A stretch of DNA of 11,049 nt. Origin: JAPLGZ01 sp038318235. GTDB taxonomy: Bacteria > Chloroflexota > Anaerolineae > Caldilineales > Caldilineaceae. The translations under genes were made by a program, and so were the position numbers. Under the pieces are notes generated by a model. That model made no database searches, was not told the origin of the DNA, and worked only from the letters and a program-made list of their open reading frames with translations. Location of the stretch: positions 1-11,049 of the forward strand of contig JBBQBY010000215.1 in assembly GCA_038318235.1 (NCBI GenBank), read 5' to 3'. This document shows positions 5,349-11,049 of the stretch, one piece after another (the stretch's first letter is position 1; each line of letters begins with the position of its first letter).

Positions 5349-7079
5349 CTAGCCGGCTTTTTGCAACACAGCCATCTCGACCTGAACACTCTGGAAAACG
5401 CCACGATTCTGACCATTTTTGACATAAATGGCTTCTGTGATTTCGCAGTCCAGCACCAAGCTATGCCCTTCTAACTGAAAATGTACGCCTGGTTGCGCAG
5501 TAAACGGGCGCGGATCATCTTGGCGTTCTTTCAGAAAGGCTTGCTCTAGATTATGGTCGATCGCATACTCGCTGAGCAAAATGCGTGTTGGTGCGCCCAA
5601 GTTTCTATCATCCGCCTTATCGAACAACCACACTTCCAAAGCAATTGCTTGCGCGGGATCATTTTGAAAAAGTGCGTTCTTTGTGCTAACCCCCATGCCC
5701 ATTTCACCAATATAACGATTGGTGCTCACATCAAGAATCGGGTGTTTTTCCTCATAATTGGGGATGCCGGCCTGATAATGCGCAGTATACTTTTCCAGAA
5801 GTTTTAGTTTAGATGTACGGCTGGCAAGACCGGAGCGGGCGCTCGTTGGCGCTGCAGACCGGGTGATTTCTGGTGCATTGTCACGCTGCTGGCTCGCGTC
5901 AGTATTGGGTTCAATCGGTGGATTGAGCCGCGGCGCCTCCGTCGGCCTGGATGGAGCAGATCGCGGCGTGACTTCGGCTATGTCGTCCGGTTCGTCGACG
6001 TCATCGATAAAATCATCATCCAGCCCTTGTTCTTCATCGACCACATTGTGCTCAGCATCGCCTTGATGCAGCGGCCACACCTGACTGCGGGCGGCAGATT
6101 GGCCTGCGGCAAAACGTTGCGCCGCTGGACTATCATCGGGCTCGTCATCAAACTCATAGTCATCCGTCTTCGGTCGCTGATAGATGGAAGTGTCATGGCT
6201 AGCGCTGCGCGAGCTGACGTTGGAAGCGCTACCATAGCCGCTGGTCGGCTCAACGCGCGCACCGCGTTCCCGGCCCCCGGATCCTTGCCCAAAGTCGTCT
6301 TCTGGTTCTTCGTTGCCGTACATTTGTGTGCGCCGGCGCAAAGTCGCATCGCCCATTTCATCCAATCGGGCATCGATTGTCGCCTCATCAAGCGGTTCGC
6401 CATAGGCAGCGGTCTGATAGCGCGGCCGCAAAGGGCGAATTAGCAAGTAAAGATAAAAAGCACCGGCGATCAGCATCATGGCGATTAGCAGGCCCAACAG
6501 CCAATTTAGCCAGCCTGAACCGGATGATTGAACAGGATCAACTGGCGTAGCACTGGTGGCATTATTTGTGTTGTCAGTCGGGGCCGGCAGCGTCGGTTCA
6601 AGCGCCGCACCACCAGCGACAGCCGCTTGGTCGGCCCCGGCAACGGCGGGCGAGGATAGGCCAAGTGCATTGGCCAGCCGACCTAGATTATTGATGCGCT
6701 CAGGTTTATCGATCACCTGGCTGTCGCGATAATAGACAATAGCCGCAGCAAATTCCTGGGAAAGATTGTTATTCCCTAGCAGTGAAAGCCGTTGTTGCGC
6801 GATAGCAGCCGCTTCTGGCGTGTTTGACATGGCATACGCATCGGCCACCGCAGACATATAATCGGCCCTGGCGTCTGTTTGCAAATCGCGCAGCGAGGCG
6901 CCGGTCCAGGCAACAGGCCAGATACCCCAGCCAATCCATAACCCCAGAACAAGACCAATCCCAACCCCAAGCCACAGGGAAGGATTCAGCCAGCTTCGGT
7001 TCTGGACGGCTTGACGCAGCTGAGCCAGGTCAAATTGTCTATCCCGCAGGCGTTGCAACCATGATTGAAACAGTGACAC
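5349..7079 (-). CDS. Conserved-looking two-pass membrane protein of unknown function
   Basis: I do not recognise this 576-residue protein. Visible layout: a basic N-terminus (1-30); a transmembrane segment (about 36-58); a 130-residue outer part with a helical, Ala-rich section then a Pro/Thr/Asn linker (160-188); a second transmembrane segment (about 190-214) followed by basic RPLRPR; a long acidic, low-complexity tail rich in Asp, Glu, Ser and Pro (about 225-425); and a compact C-terminal domain (about 425-576) with mixed beta-type sequence such as HPILDVSTNRYIGEMGMG and HSLVLDCEIT. By the positive-inside rule both ends are cytoplasmic. The start is GTG at 7079, fixed by AAAGGAG six bases upstream. 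It follows manC by 144 bp, and MITE-like element 3 lies just after its stop. The domain layout suggests a membrane scaffold or sensor linking to a cytoplasmic domain; this is a guess. Confidence 0.85.
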   Translation of the reverse strand: MSLFQSWLQRLRDRQFDLAQLRQAVQNRSWLNPSLWLGVGIGLVLGLWIGWGIWPVAWTGASLRDLQTDARADYMSAVADAYAMSNTPEAAAIAQQRLSLLGNNNLSQEFAAAIVYYRDSQVIDKPERINNLGRLANALGLSSPAVAGADQAAVAGGAALEPTLPAPTDNTNNATSATPVDPVQSSGSGWLNWLLGLLIAMMLIAGAFYLYLLIRPLRPRYQTAAYGEPLDEATIDARLDEMGDATLRRRTQMYGNEEPEDDFGQGSGGRERGARVEPTSGYGSASNVSSRSASHDTSIYQRPKTDDYEFDDEPDDSPAAQRFAAGQSAARSQVWPLHQGDAEHNVVDEEQGLDDDFIDDVDEPDDIAEVTPRSAPSRPTEAPRLNPPIEPNTDASQQRDNAPEITRSAAPTSARSGLASRTSKLKLLEKYTAHYQAGIPNYEEKHPILDVSTNRYIGEMGMGVSTKNALFQNDPAQAIALEVWLFDKADDRNLGAPTRILLSEYAIDHNLEQAFLKERQDDPRPFTAQPGVHFQLEGHSLVLDCEITEAIYVKNGQNRGVFQSVQVEMAVLQKAG

Positions 7080-7149
7080 AAGCGGCTCCTTTGTCTGATA
7101 GACGAATCAAATAAAAGTCATTCAAGCTGTACGCTGGGTGAATAGCAGA

Positions 7150-7190
7150 ATTACAGACGTTGTTATTAGATATACTGCGTCTATTGTAAT
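7150..7190. repeat. Imperfect inverted repeat between manC and the membrane-protein gene
   Basis: ATTACA-GACG at 7150-7159 pairs with CGTC-TAT-TGTAAT at 7178-7190, with a three-base bulge and an AT-rich 18-base loop. It sits in the 144-bp gap ahead of the 576-residue gene. Role unknown; possibly an operator or leader structure. No strong promoter was found beside it. Confidence 0.35.
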
Positions 7191-7223
7191 CGACTTTTAT
7201 CTGTTTTGTCTATCATACCCTAT

Positions 7224-8303
7224 TTATAACAGATCTGTACGGCCCTGACTACGCAAATATTCGACGACTTCCTTAACCTTTTGCATTTGAGATTTATGCC
7301 CGACTAAGAGCGTATCACCCGTATCAACGATGACGAGGTCTTCTGCGCCGACCAAAGCAACAATTCGTTTCTCGCTATAAACAATATTACCGTGACTGGC
7401 AATCGCCACCGTTTCACCTTTGGCAATATAATTCTGGTGGGCATCCTGGACCAATACACTCTCTAAGGCGTCCCAACTGCCCACGTCATTCCAACCAGCC
7501 TGCAGTGGTGTCATTGCCACGCGTTCAGCGCCTTCCATGACCCCATAGTCAATGCTAACGTTGGGGAGTCGTGGCCAGATCGCGGTGAGCGTTTCTTCAG
7601 CTTCAGCCGTCTGCAAACTGCTACGAATTTGTTGCAAACCGGCGTAGACATCGGGTAACTGCCGTTCCATTTCAGCCAACATCTGTGCTGCACGGCAGAT
7701 GAAGATGCCACCGTTCCAAAAATAACCACCCTCGGCCAGAAAAGCCGTCGCTGTCGCCTGATTCGGTTTCTCCAGAAAGCGCTCAACCGTGTAAACCGGC
7801 GAACTAGGTTCGATGTCAAGCGTTAATCCATTGCCACATTTAATATACCCATACCCCGTATGCGGGAAATCCGGTGTAATCCCTAACGTCACCAAATAAC
7901 CTTGTTGCGCAGCTATTTCTGCAACGCGCAACGCAGCCTGGAACGCCGGCACGTCCACAATCACATGATCTGCCGGCAAAATCGCAACGACTGCTTCGCG
8001 ATCCCGTTCATAGATATGCAGACAAACCAGACCAATCGCAGGCCCAGAATTACGCCCACAAGGTTCAGCTAGAATATTAGCGGCAGGGATTTGTGATAGT
8101 TGGGTGGCCGTTAAATTTGTATAATTAGCACCGGTTACCACATAGAGTTGGTTGTCATCGACCAAACCATCCAAGCGGTCAGCCGTCGCCTGAATCATCG
8201 TGCGGCCAACACCCGTAATATCGGCAAATTGTTTCGGTTGCATTTGGCGGCTGCGCGGCCACAAGCGCGTACCACTGCCACCAGCTAGGATCGCTGCGTA
8301 CAT
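7224..8303 (-). CDS. manC: Mannose-1-phosphate guanylyltransferase
   Basis: The enzyme makes GDP-mannose from mannose-1-phosphate and GTP, feeding polysaccharide, glycan or glycolipid synthesis in the cytoplasm. Seen in its 359 residues: the nucleotidyltransferase signature LAGGSGTRLWPRSR (6-19) with PKQF just after; EPCGRNSGPAIG; ILPADHVI with the metal-binding Asp; TGYGYI; FLEKP; YFWNGGIF; IDYGVME; and WNDVGSWDAL. These are diagnostic of the GMP family. Length fits the single-domain type; the phosphomannose isomerase domain of the long bifunctional ManC/AlgA forms is missing, and the C-terminus (from about 300) is the short beta-helix tail. AAAGGAG four bases before ATG at 8303 fixes the start. 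It lies 77 bp after dprA on the same strand and may be read through from it. No other sugar-nucleotide gene is in view. Confidence 0.92.
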   Translation of the reverse strand: MYAAILAGGSGTRLWPRSRQMQPKQFADITGVGRTMIQATADRLDGLVDDNQLYVVTGANYTNLTATQLSQIPAANILAEPCGRNSGPAIGLVCLHIYERDREAVVAILPADHVIVDVPAFQAALRVAEIAAQQGYLVTLGITPDFPHTGYGYIKCGNGLTLDIEPSSPVYTVERFLEKPNQATATAFLAEGGYFWNGGIFICRAAQMLAEMERQLPDVYAGLQQIRSSLQTAEAEETLTAIWPRLPNVSIDYGVMEGAERVAMTPLQAGWNDVGSWDALESVLVQDAHQNYIAKGETVAIASHGNIVYSEKRIVALVGAEDLVIVDTGDTLLVGHKSQMQKVKEVVEYLRSQGRTDLL

Positions 8304-8380
8304 AAGACTCCTTTGTCTTCACTCAATTTTGGCTTTCGACTTAATAACGTAAGGGGTAAGTGGCCACTCGCCGGAGCGCC

Positions 8381-9475
8381 CTACCGACTTTTAACATAAC
8401 TCATCGACCCAACCTGACGCACCAGGCCCTTCAATTCCATCATGGCGAGTAGGCTACTGACTTGAGGTGAAGACATAACACCCTGACGTACAATTTCATC
8501 GATGTGGCGCGGCTCACTGGAGAGATGGCAGAGCAATTGGGTTTCCAGAGGATCGGGAGGTACGGCCTCACGCGCCATTTGTTGTTCGTTCAAACGGGCA
8601 AAATTGAGGTGGTCCAAGATATCATTCACATTCAAGCAAGGAATTGCTCCCTGGCGAATTAACTCATTACAACCGAGGCTGCCAGGGTGGAGGATACTAC
8701 CAGGTACGGCAAAAACATCGCGCCCTTGTTCGGCAGCAAAATTGGCCGTGATCAAGGCGCCACTCCGCTGACCAGCTTCGATAATGACGATGCCGCGACT
8801 CAAGCCACTGATAATGCGATTACGCGGGGGAAAGTTGTTGGCTTCGGGGTGTGTTCCGAGCGGATATTCACTGACCAAAGCGCCATTTGCCATAATCGCT
8901 TGGGCCAATGCGCGATTTTGGGCGGGATAGATCTGATCAACCCCACTGCCGAGGACAGCAATCGTGCGTCCACCCGCATCTAATGCCGCCTGATGCACGA
9001 TCGTATCAACGCCCAACGCCAGCCCACTGACAATTGTAATGCCATTGCGGACCAGTTCGCTGGCAAGAACGTGGCCAACCTCACGGCCATAACTGCTGGC
9101 GCGTCGGGTGCCGACCAGCGCCACCGCTAATGCGTCACGTTCGTTTATTTCGCCCCGCACATACAGAACCGGCGGCGGCGCGTCAATTTCGCGCAAATTC
9201 GCAGGATAGTCAGGGTCATCCCAGGTCAACACTTGCACGTTGGCCTTTTGTACGCGCTGCAATTCCTGGGCGAGATCCAGCTCGCGCCGCGCCAATAATA
9301 AATTTTGCAGGCTACGCTTGTCCAGATTAGCCGCTTGGAGTTGTTGGATCGAAGCTTTCCAGGCAGCTTCAATCGAGCCACAGATAGCCAGTAAGGCAGC
9401 AAGACGAGTAGGGCCGATCCCCGGCACCTTATTAAAAGCGATCCAGTAAGCTTTTGAATCCACGGATGACGACAT
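8381..9475 (-). CDS. dprA: DNA-processing protein DprA (Smf)
   Basis: DprA binds incoming single-stranded DNA during natural transformation and loads RecA onto it. The 364 residues show the full three-part layout: an N-terminal helix-hairpin-helix/SAM-like region (about 11-75, with VPGIGPTRLAALL); the Rossmann-like core (about 80-285) with VALVGTRRASSYG, SGLALGVDTIVHQAAL, AVLGSGVDQIYP, SEYPLGTHPEANNFPPRNRI and GSLGCNELIRQGA; and a winged-helix DML1-like C-terminal domain (about 305-360). All core motifs look intact. The ribosome binding site (AAGTGA) is weak. It has its own promoter just after rimM. DprA is also found in organisms without known transformation, so competence is not proven. Confidence 0.95.
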   Translation of the reverse strand: MSSSVDSKAYWIAFNKVPGIGPTRLAALLAICGSIEAAWKASIQQLQAANLDKRSLQNLLLARRELDLAQELQRVQKANVQVLTWDDPDYPANLREIDAPPPVLYVRGEINERDALAVALVGTRRASSYGREVGHVLASELVRNGITIVSGLALGVDTIVHQAALDAGGRTIAVLGSGVDQIYPAQNRALAQAIMANGALVSEYPLGTHPEANNFPPRNRIISGLSRGIVIIEAGQRSGALITANFAAEQGRDVFAVPGSILHPGSLGCNELIRQGAIPCLNVNDILDHLNFARLNEQQMAREAVPPDPLETQLLCHLSSEPRHIDEIVRQGVMSSPQVSSLLAMMELKGLVRQVGSMSYVKSR

Positions 9476-9488
9476 TTCACTTGTACAG

Positions 9489-9505
9489 TTACGAAAAATT
9501 ACGAA
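9489..9505. repeat. Paired TTCGTAA repeats in the dprA leader
   Basis: On the minus strand TTCGTAA occurs twice (9505-9499 and 9495-9489), 10 bp apart, one helical turn, between the predicted transcription start and the dprA start codon. The same 7-mer forms the hairpin arms ahead of the dGTPase-like gene (3619-3643). Possible regulator site; unproven. Confidence 0.4.
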
Positions 9506-9516
9506 TTACTGACGCG

Positions 9517-9545
9517 AGAATACTGTATACGGCGCGGTTTGTCAA
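9517..9545 (-). promoter_or_regulatory. Promoter of dprA
   Basis: On the minus strand TTGACA (9545-9540), 17 bp, TATTCT (9522-9517). The -35 is exact and the -10 matches in four of six positions. It begins only about 6 bp after the rimM stop, giving dprA independent transcription. Confidence 0.65.
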
Positions 9546-9550
9546 GCACG

Positions 9551-10183
9551 CTACTCGTCCAGTAATCCAGGTAACAAACGTACGGTCATCAGATTAGTCG
9601 CCAGATCAACGTTCTGGACAACATCGCCAATCGCGGGCAACAACAGCGGCTTTCCTTGATTGATCGCAGGTTCTGTTTGCAATACGTACACCTCATTGGC
9701 GCCCGTAAAGATGACTTCTGTGACTGTGCCCAATCGTTGGCCTTCCTCGGTTTGGACATCGATACCCACAATTTCATGCACCCAATAGGTATCTTCCTCT
9801 AACGCAACGGCATCCCCTTCATCGACAAATAGCCAAGCCCCGCGCAACGCTTCGGCCTGGTCAATGCCCTTAACGCCTTCGAGCATCAGTAATAACTGGT
9901 TTTTGTGGGGCCGCGCTTGAAGAATGGTCATCTCAACTAATTCAGGGCCAACGAATATGGACATTCCAGCCTCAAAACGTTCAGGGAAATCTGTATGCAA
10001 TTCAACTTTCAACTCCCCTTTCAAGCCATGGATACTAGTCACGAGACCCACCGCGATATAGCCGTCAGGCACATGGACAGGCTTATTGCGATGCATATAG
10101 GCTGGTGTGCTCCCACCTTTATTAGCAGGTCGACGCTTCGCATTCGACGAATTTGGTGTTTTACTACTTTGTTCTTTTGGCAT
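9551..10183 (-). CDS. rimM: Ribosome maturation factor RimM
   Basis: RimM assists 30S subunit assembly, binding protein S19 and helping to mature the 16S 3' domain. Seen: the N-terminal RimM beta-barrel (about 41-125) starting IAVGLVTSIHGLKGELKV and ending with the family's LRGAWLFV; then the PRC-barrel (about 132-208) with YWVHEIVGIDV, LGTVTEVI, LLLPAIGDVV and the closing RLLPGLLDE. At 210 residues it is longer than most RimM because of a basic, low-complexity N-terminal stretch (1-38) ahead of the conserved start. This extension could be real, or translation may begin at Met30 (10096); neither start has a strong Shine-Dalgarno sequence. It is downstream of khpA but separated from it by a terminator, with its own candidate promoter. 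Confidence 0.93.
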   Translation of the reverse strand: MPKEQSSKTPNSSNAKRRPANKGGSTPAYMHRNKPVHVPDGYIAVGLVTSIHGLKGELKVELHTDFPERFEAGMSIFVGPELVEMTILQARPHKNQLLLMLEGVKGIDQAEALRGAWLFVDEGDAVALEEDTYWVHEIVGIDVQTEEGQRLGTVTEVIFTGANEVYVLQTEPAINQGKPLLLPAIGDVVQNVDLATNLMTVRLLPGLLDE

Positions 10184-10246
10184 GGCAGATTCTTCAAAAA
10201 TAGAAAATTGGTAATCAATATACGATCAAGGTAATGATCAATGCCT

Positions 10247-10275
10247 AATATCACTTTTCATGCATTAATTGTAAA
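10247..10275 (-). promoter_or_regulatory. Candidate promoter of rimM
   Basis: On the minus strand TTTACA (10275-10270), 17 bp, GATATT (10252-10247): five and four matches to the consensus hexamers. It lies just after the khpA terminator and about 65 bp before rimM, where a new promoter would be needed. Confidence 0.45.
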
Positions 10276-10286
10276 TTTTAAATACG

Positions 10287-10320
10287 AAAAACAGCGGAAG
10301 AACTACCTTCCGCTGTTTTT
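10287..10320 (-). terminator. Intrinsic terminator after khpA
   Basis: A perfect 14-bp stem (AAAAACAGCGGAAG at 10287-10300 against 10307-10320) with a 6-base loop, GC-rich near the loop and ending in T-runs on either strand. It begins 32 bp after the khpA stop, so it should end the rpsP-khpA transcript before rimM. Confidence 0.9.
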
Positions 10321-10351
10321 ATGTGATCTCTACGAATTTTATCGGGCGTGC

Positions 10352-10579
10352 TTAGTCAATTTCTAAAATGACATCGCGGTTTTCATACCGAGCGGCCACC
10401 GTCAATAGTGAACGCATGGCACTGGCTACGCGTCCATGCTTGCCAATCACACGCCCCATATCCTCCGGCGCCACCTGTAATTTTAAGATGGTGGTACGAC
10501 GGGTATCTTTGCTAAAAACCTGCACATCATCGGGCGCTTCGACCAAAGACTTCGCCAAAAATTCGATTAATTCTTGCAT
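10352..10579 (-). CDS. khpA: KH-domain RNA-binding protein KhpA
   Basis: A 75-residue single KH domain. The start MQELIEFLAKSLVEAPDDV and the RNA-binding loop VIGKHGRVASAMRSLL (GxxG at 46-49) are those of KhpA (YlqC family), which binds RNA, usually with KhpB, and affects translation, cell size and division in Firmicutes. Position right after rpsP is conserved across many bacteria. I chose the ATG at 10579 because GAGAGG sits five bases upstream and family members begin at this point. An in-frame ATG at 10603 would add eight residues (MASDREDR) with no such site. It is followed by a strong terminator. Partner KhpB is not in the window. Confidence 0.92.
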   Translation of the reverse strand: MQELIEFLAKSLVEAPDDVQVFSKDTRRTTILKLQVAPEDMGRVIGKHGRVASAMRSLLTVAARYENRDVILEID

Positions 10580-10661
10580 ACGATCCTCTCGATCAGAAGC
10601 CAATCATCAGCCAACAGTTTTATCTGAGCAACTGATAGCAAATTGCGGATGACGAATATGA

Positions 10662-10952
10662 TTAGGCCGCAGCAGCGCCTTCAGACACTGGCTTGACCGG
10701 AACCCCGGTAGCATCGACCAAATTAGCTCTTTGCAAGATCCGAATGACACCCTCACTCGGCTGGGCACCGACACCTAGCCAATAGGCGGCGCGCTCATTT
10801 TGCAAAGTCACAGTCTCCGGCTTTGTGTTCGGATCGTAGGTGCCGATCGATTCAATAAAACGACCATCACGCGGTGACTGTTTGTTGGCGACGATAATAC
10901 GGTAGAAGGCTTTCTTTTTAGCACCAATACGGCGCAAGCGAATTCGAACCAC
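10662..10952 (-). CDS. rpsP: 30S ribosomal protein S16
   Basis: S16 is a primary-assembly protein of the 30S subunit. The 96 residues begin MVRIRLRRIGAKKKAFYRIIVANKQSPRDGRF (given here only as a positional match: residues 1-32 cover the family's signature), continue with IGTYDPNT and ERAAYWLGVGAQPSEGV, and end with an Ala-rich tail. Length is normal and nothing is missing. The start codon is GTG at 10952; AAGGAG lies 11 bases upstream, a rather long spacing, but the family's universal MV(R/K)IRL start leaves no alternative. It leads khpA by 82 bp on the same strand, an arrangement seen widely. Confidence 0.96.
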   Translation of the reverse strand: MVRIRLRRIGAKKKAFYRIIVANKQSPRDGRFIESIGTYDPNTKPETVTLQNERAAYWLGVGAQPSEGVIRILQRANLVDATGVPVKPVSEGAAAA

Positions 10953-11049
10953 TGTTGTTTTTGCTCCTTGAGTAAAGTAAATCTTTGAAAATGAAATTTA
11001 GTAAATAAAATAGTGCAGTTTTTAGTAAAGCTTTTAATTTAAGTGTAAC
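10953..11049. other. AT-rich upstream region of rpsP
   Basis: This stretch is very AT-rich and should carry the rpsP leader and perhaps its promoter, but I see no hexamer pair worth calling. TTTAGTAAA occurs twice (10997-11005 and 11021-11029), 24 bp apart. Confidence 0.3.

Noticed and set aside
5075..5425. A 116-residue minus-strand frame in the repeat region
   Set aside because: It crosses the inverted repeats of two elements and overlaps the end of the 576-residue gene in another frame; no family features.
5978..6443. Two long alternative frames (minus 5978-6403, plus 6027-6443) within the 576-residue gene
   Set aside because: They overlap the low-complexity acidic tail, which leaves other frames open; neither has a domain or a good start site.
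7228..7239. ACAGATCTGT palindrome at the end of manC as a terminator
   Set aside because: It lies in the last codons, has no loop and no T-run.
8359..8368. 10-bp palindrome AGTGGCCACT between dprA and manC
   Set aside because: Short, single and not tied to a promoter; such palindromes are expected by chance.
10580..10603. An eight-residue extension of KhpA
   Set aside because: GAGAGG is positioned for the ATG at 10579 and KhpA proteins start there.

Overview
The window looks like chromosomal DNA of a free-living bacterium of moderate GC content, most plausibly a member of the Chloroflexota. That placement is an inference from protein flavour (the S16, KhpA, RimM and DprA sequences, and a large two-pass membrane protein of unknown function) and was not tested by any search. 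Most genes are housekeeping; the accessory material is a broken toxin-antitoxin locus near 2.3-2.65 kb and a cluster of short inverted-repeat elements at 4.86-5.34 kb.

Layout. At the left edge lies the start of a HAD-family phosphatase (minus strand, cut by the window). Divergent from it is a YccF-family membrane protein (plus). A 310-bp AT-rich gap leads to a PatB/MalY-type PLP C-S lyase (plus). Converging on its 3' end is a ribbon-helix-helix antitoxin (minus) whose partner PIN toxin survives only as about nine recognisable codons. The antitoxin keeps an exact TTGACA-17-TATAAT promoter. A pteridine-reductase-like short-chain dehydrogenase with an altered active site and a dGTPase-like HD phosphohydrolase follow on the plus strand.

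From 4.83 to 5.35 kb there is no gene. The gap is filled by three consecutive short elements with terminal inverted repeats, each of which can be read with TA flanks, as expected for MITEs mobilised by IS630/Tc1-mariner-type transposases.

Everything from 5.35 kb to the right edge is on the minus strand. In transcription order it is rpsP, khpA, a strong terminator, rimM, dprA, manC, then the 576-residue membrane protein. The first three genes are the usual ribosome-maturation cluster, but trmD and rplS, which often follow rimM, are absent and dprA comes next with its own good promoter. The cluster joins ribosome assembly (S16, KhpA, RimM) to DNA uptake/recombination (DprA) and sugar-nucleotide supply (ManC); the functional link between these parts is not evident and may be only positional.
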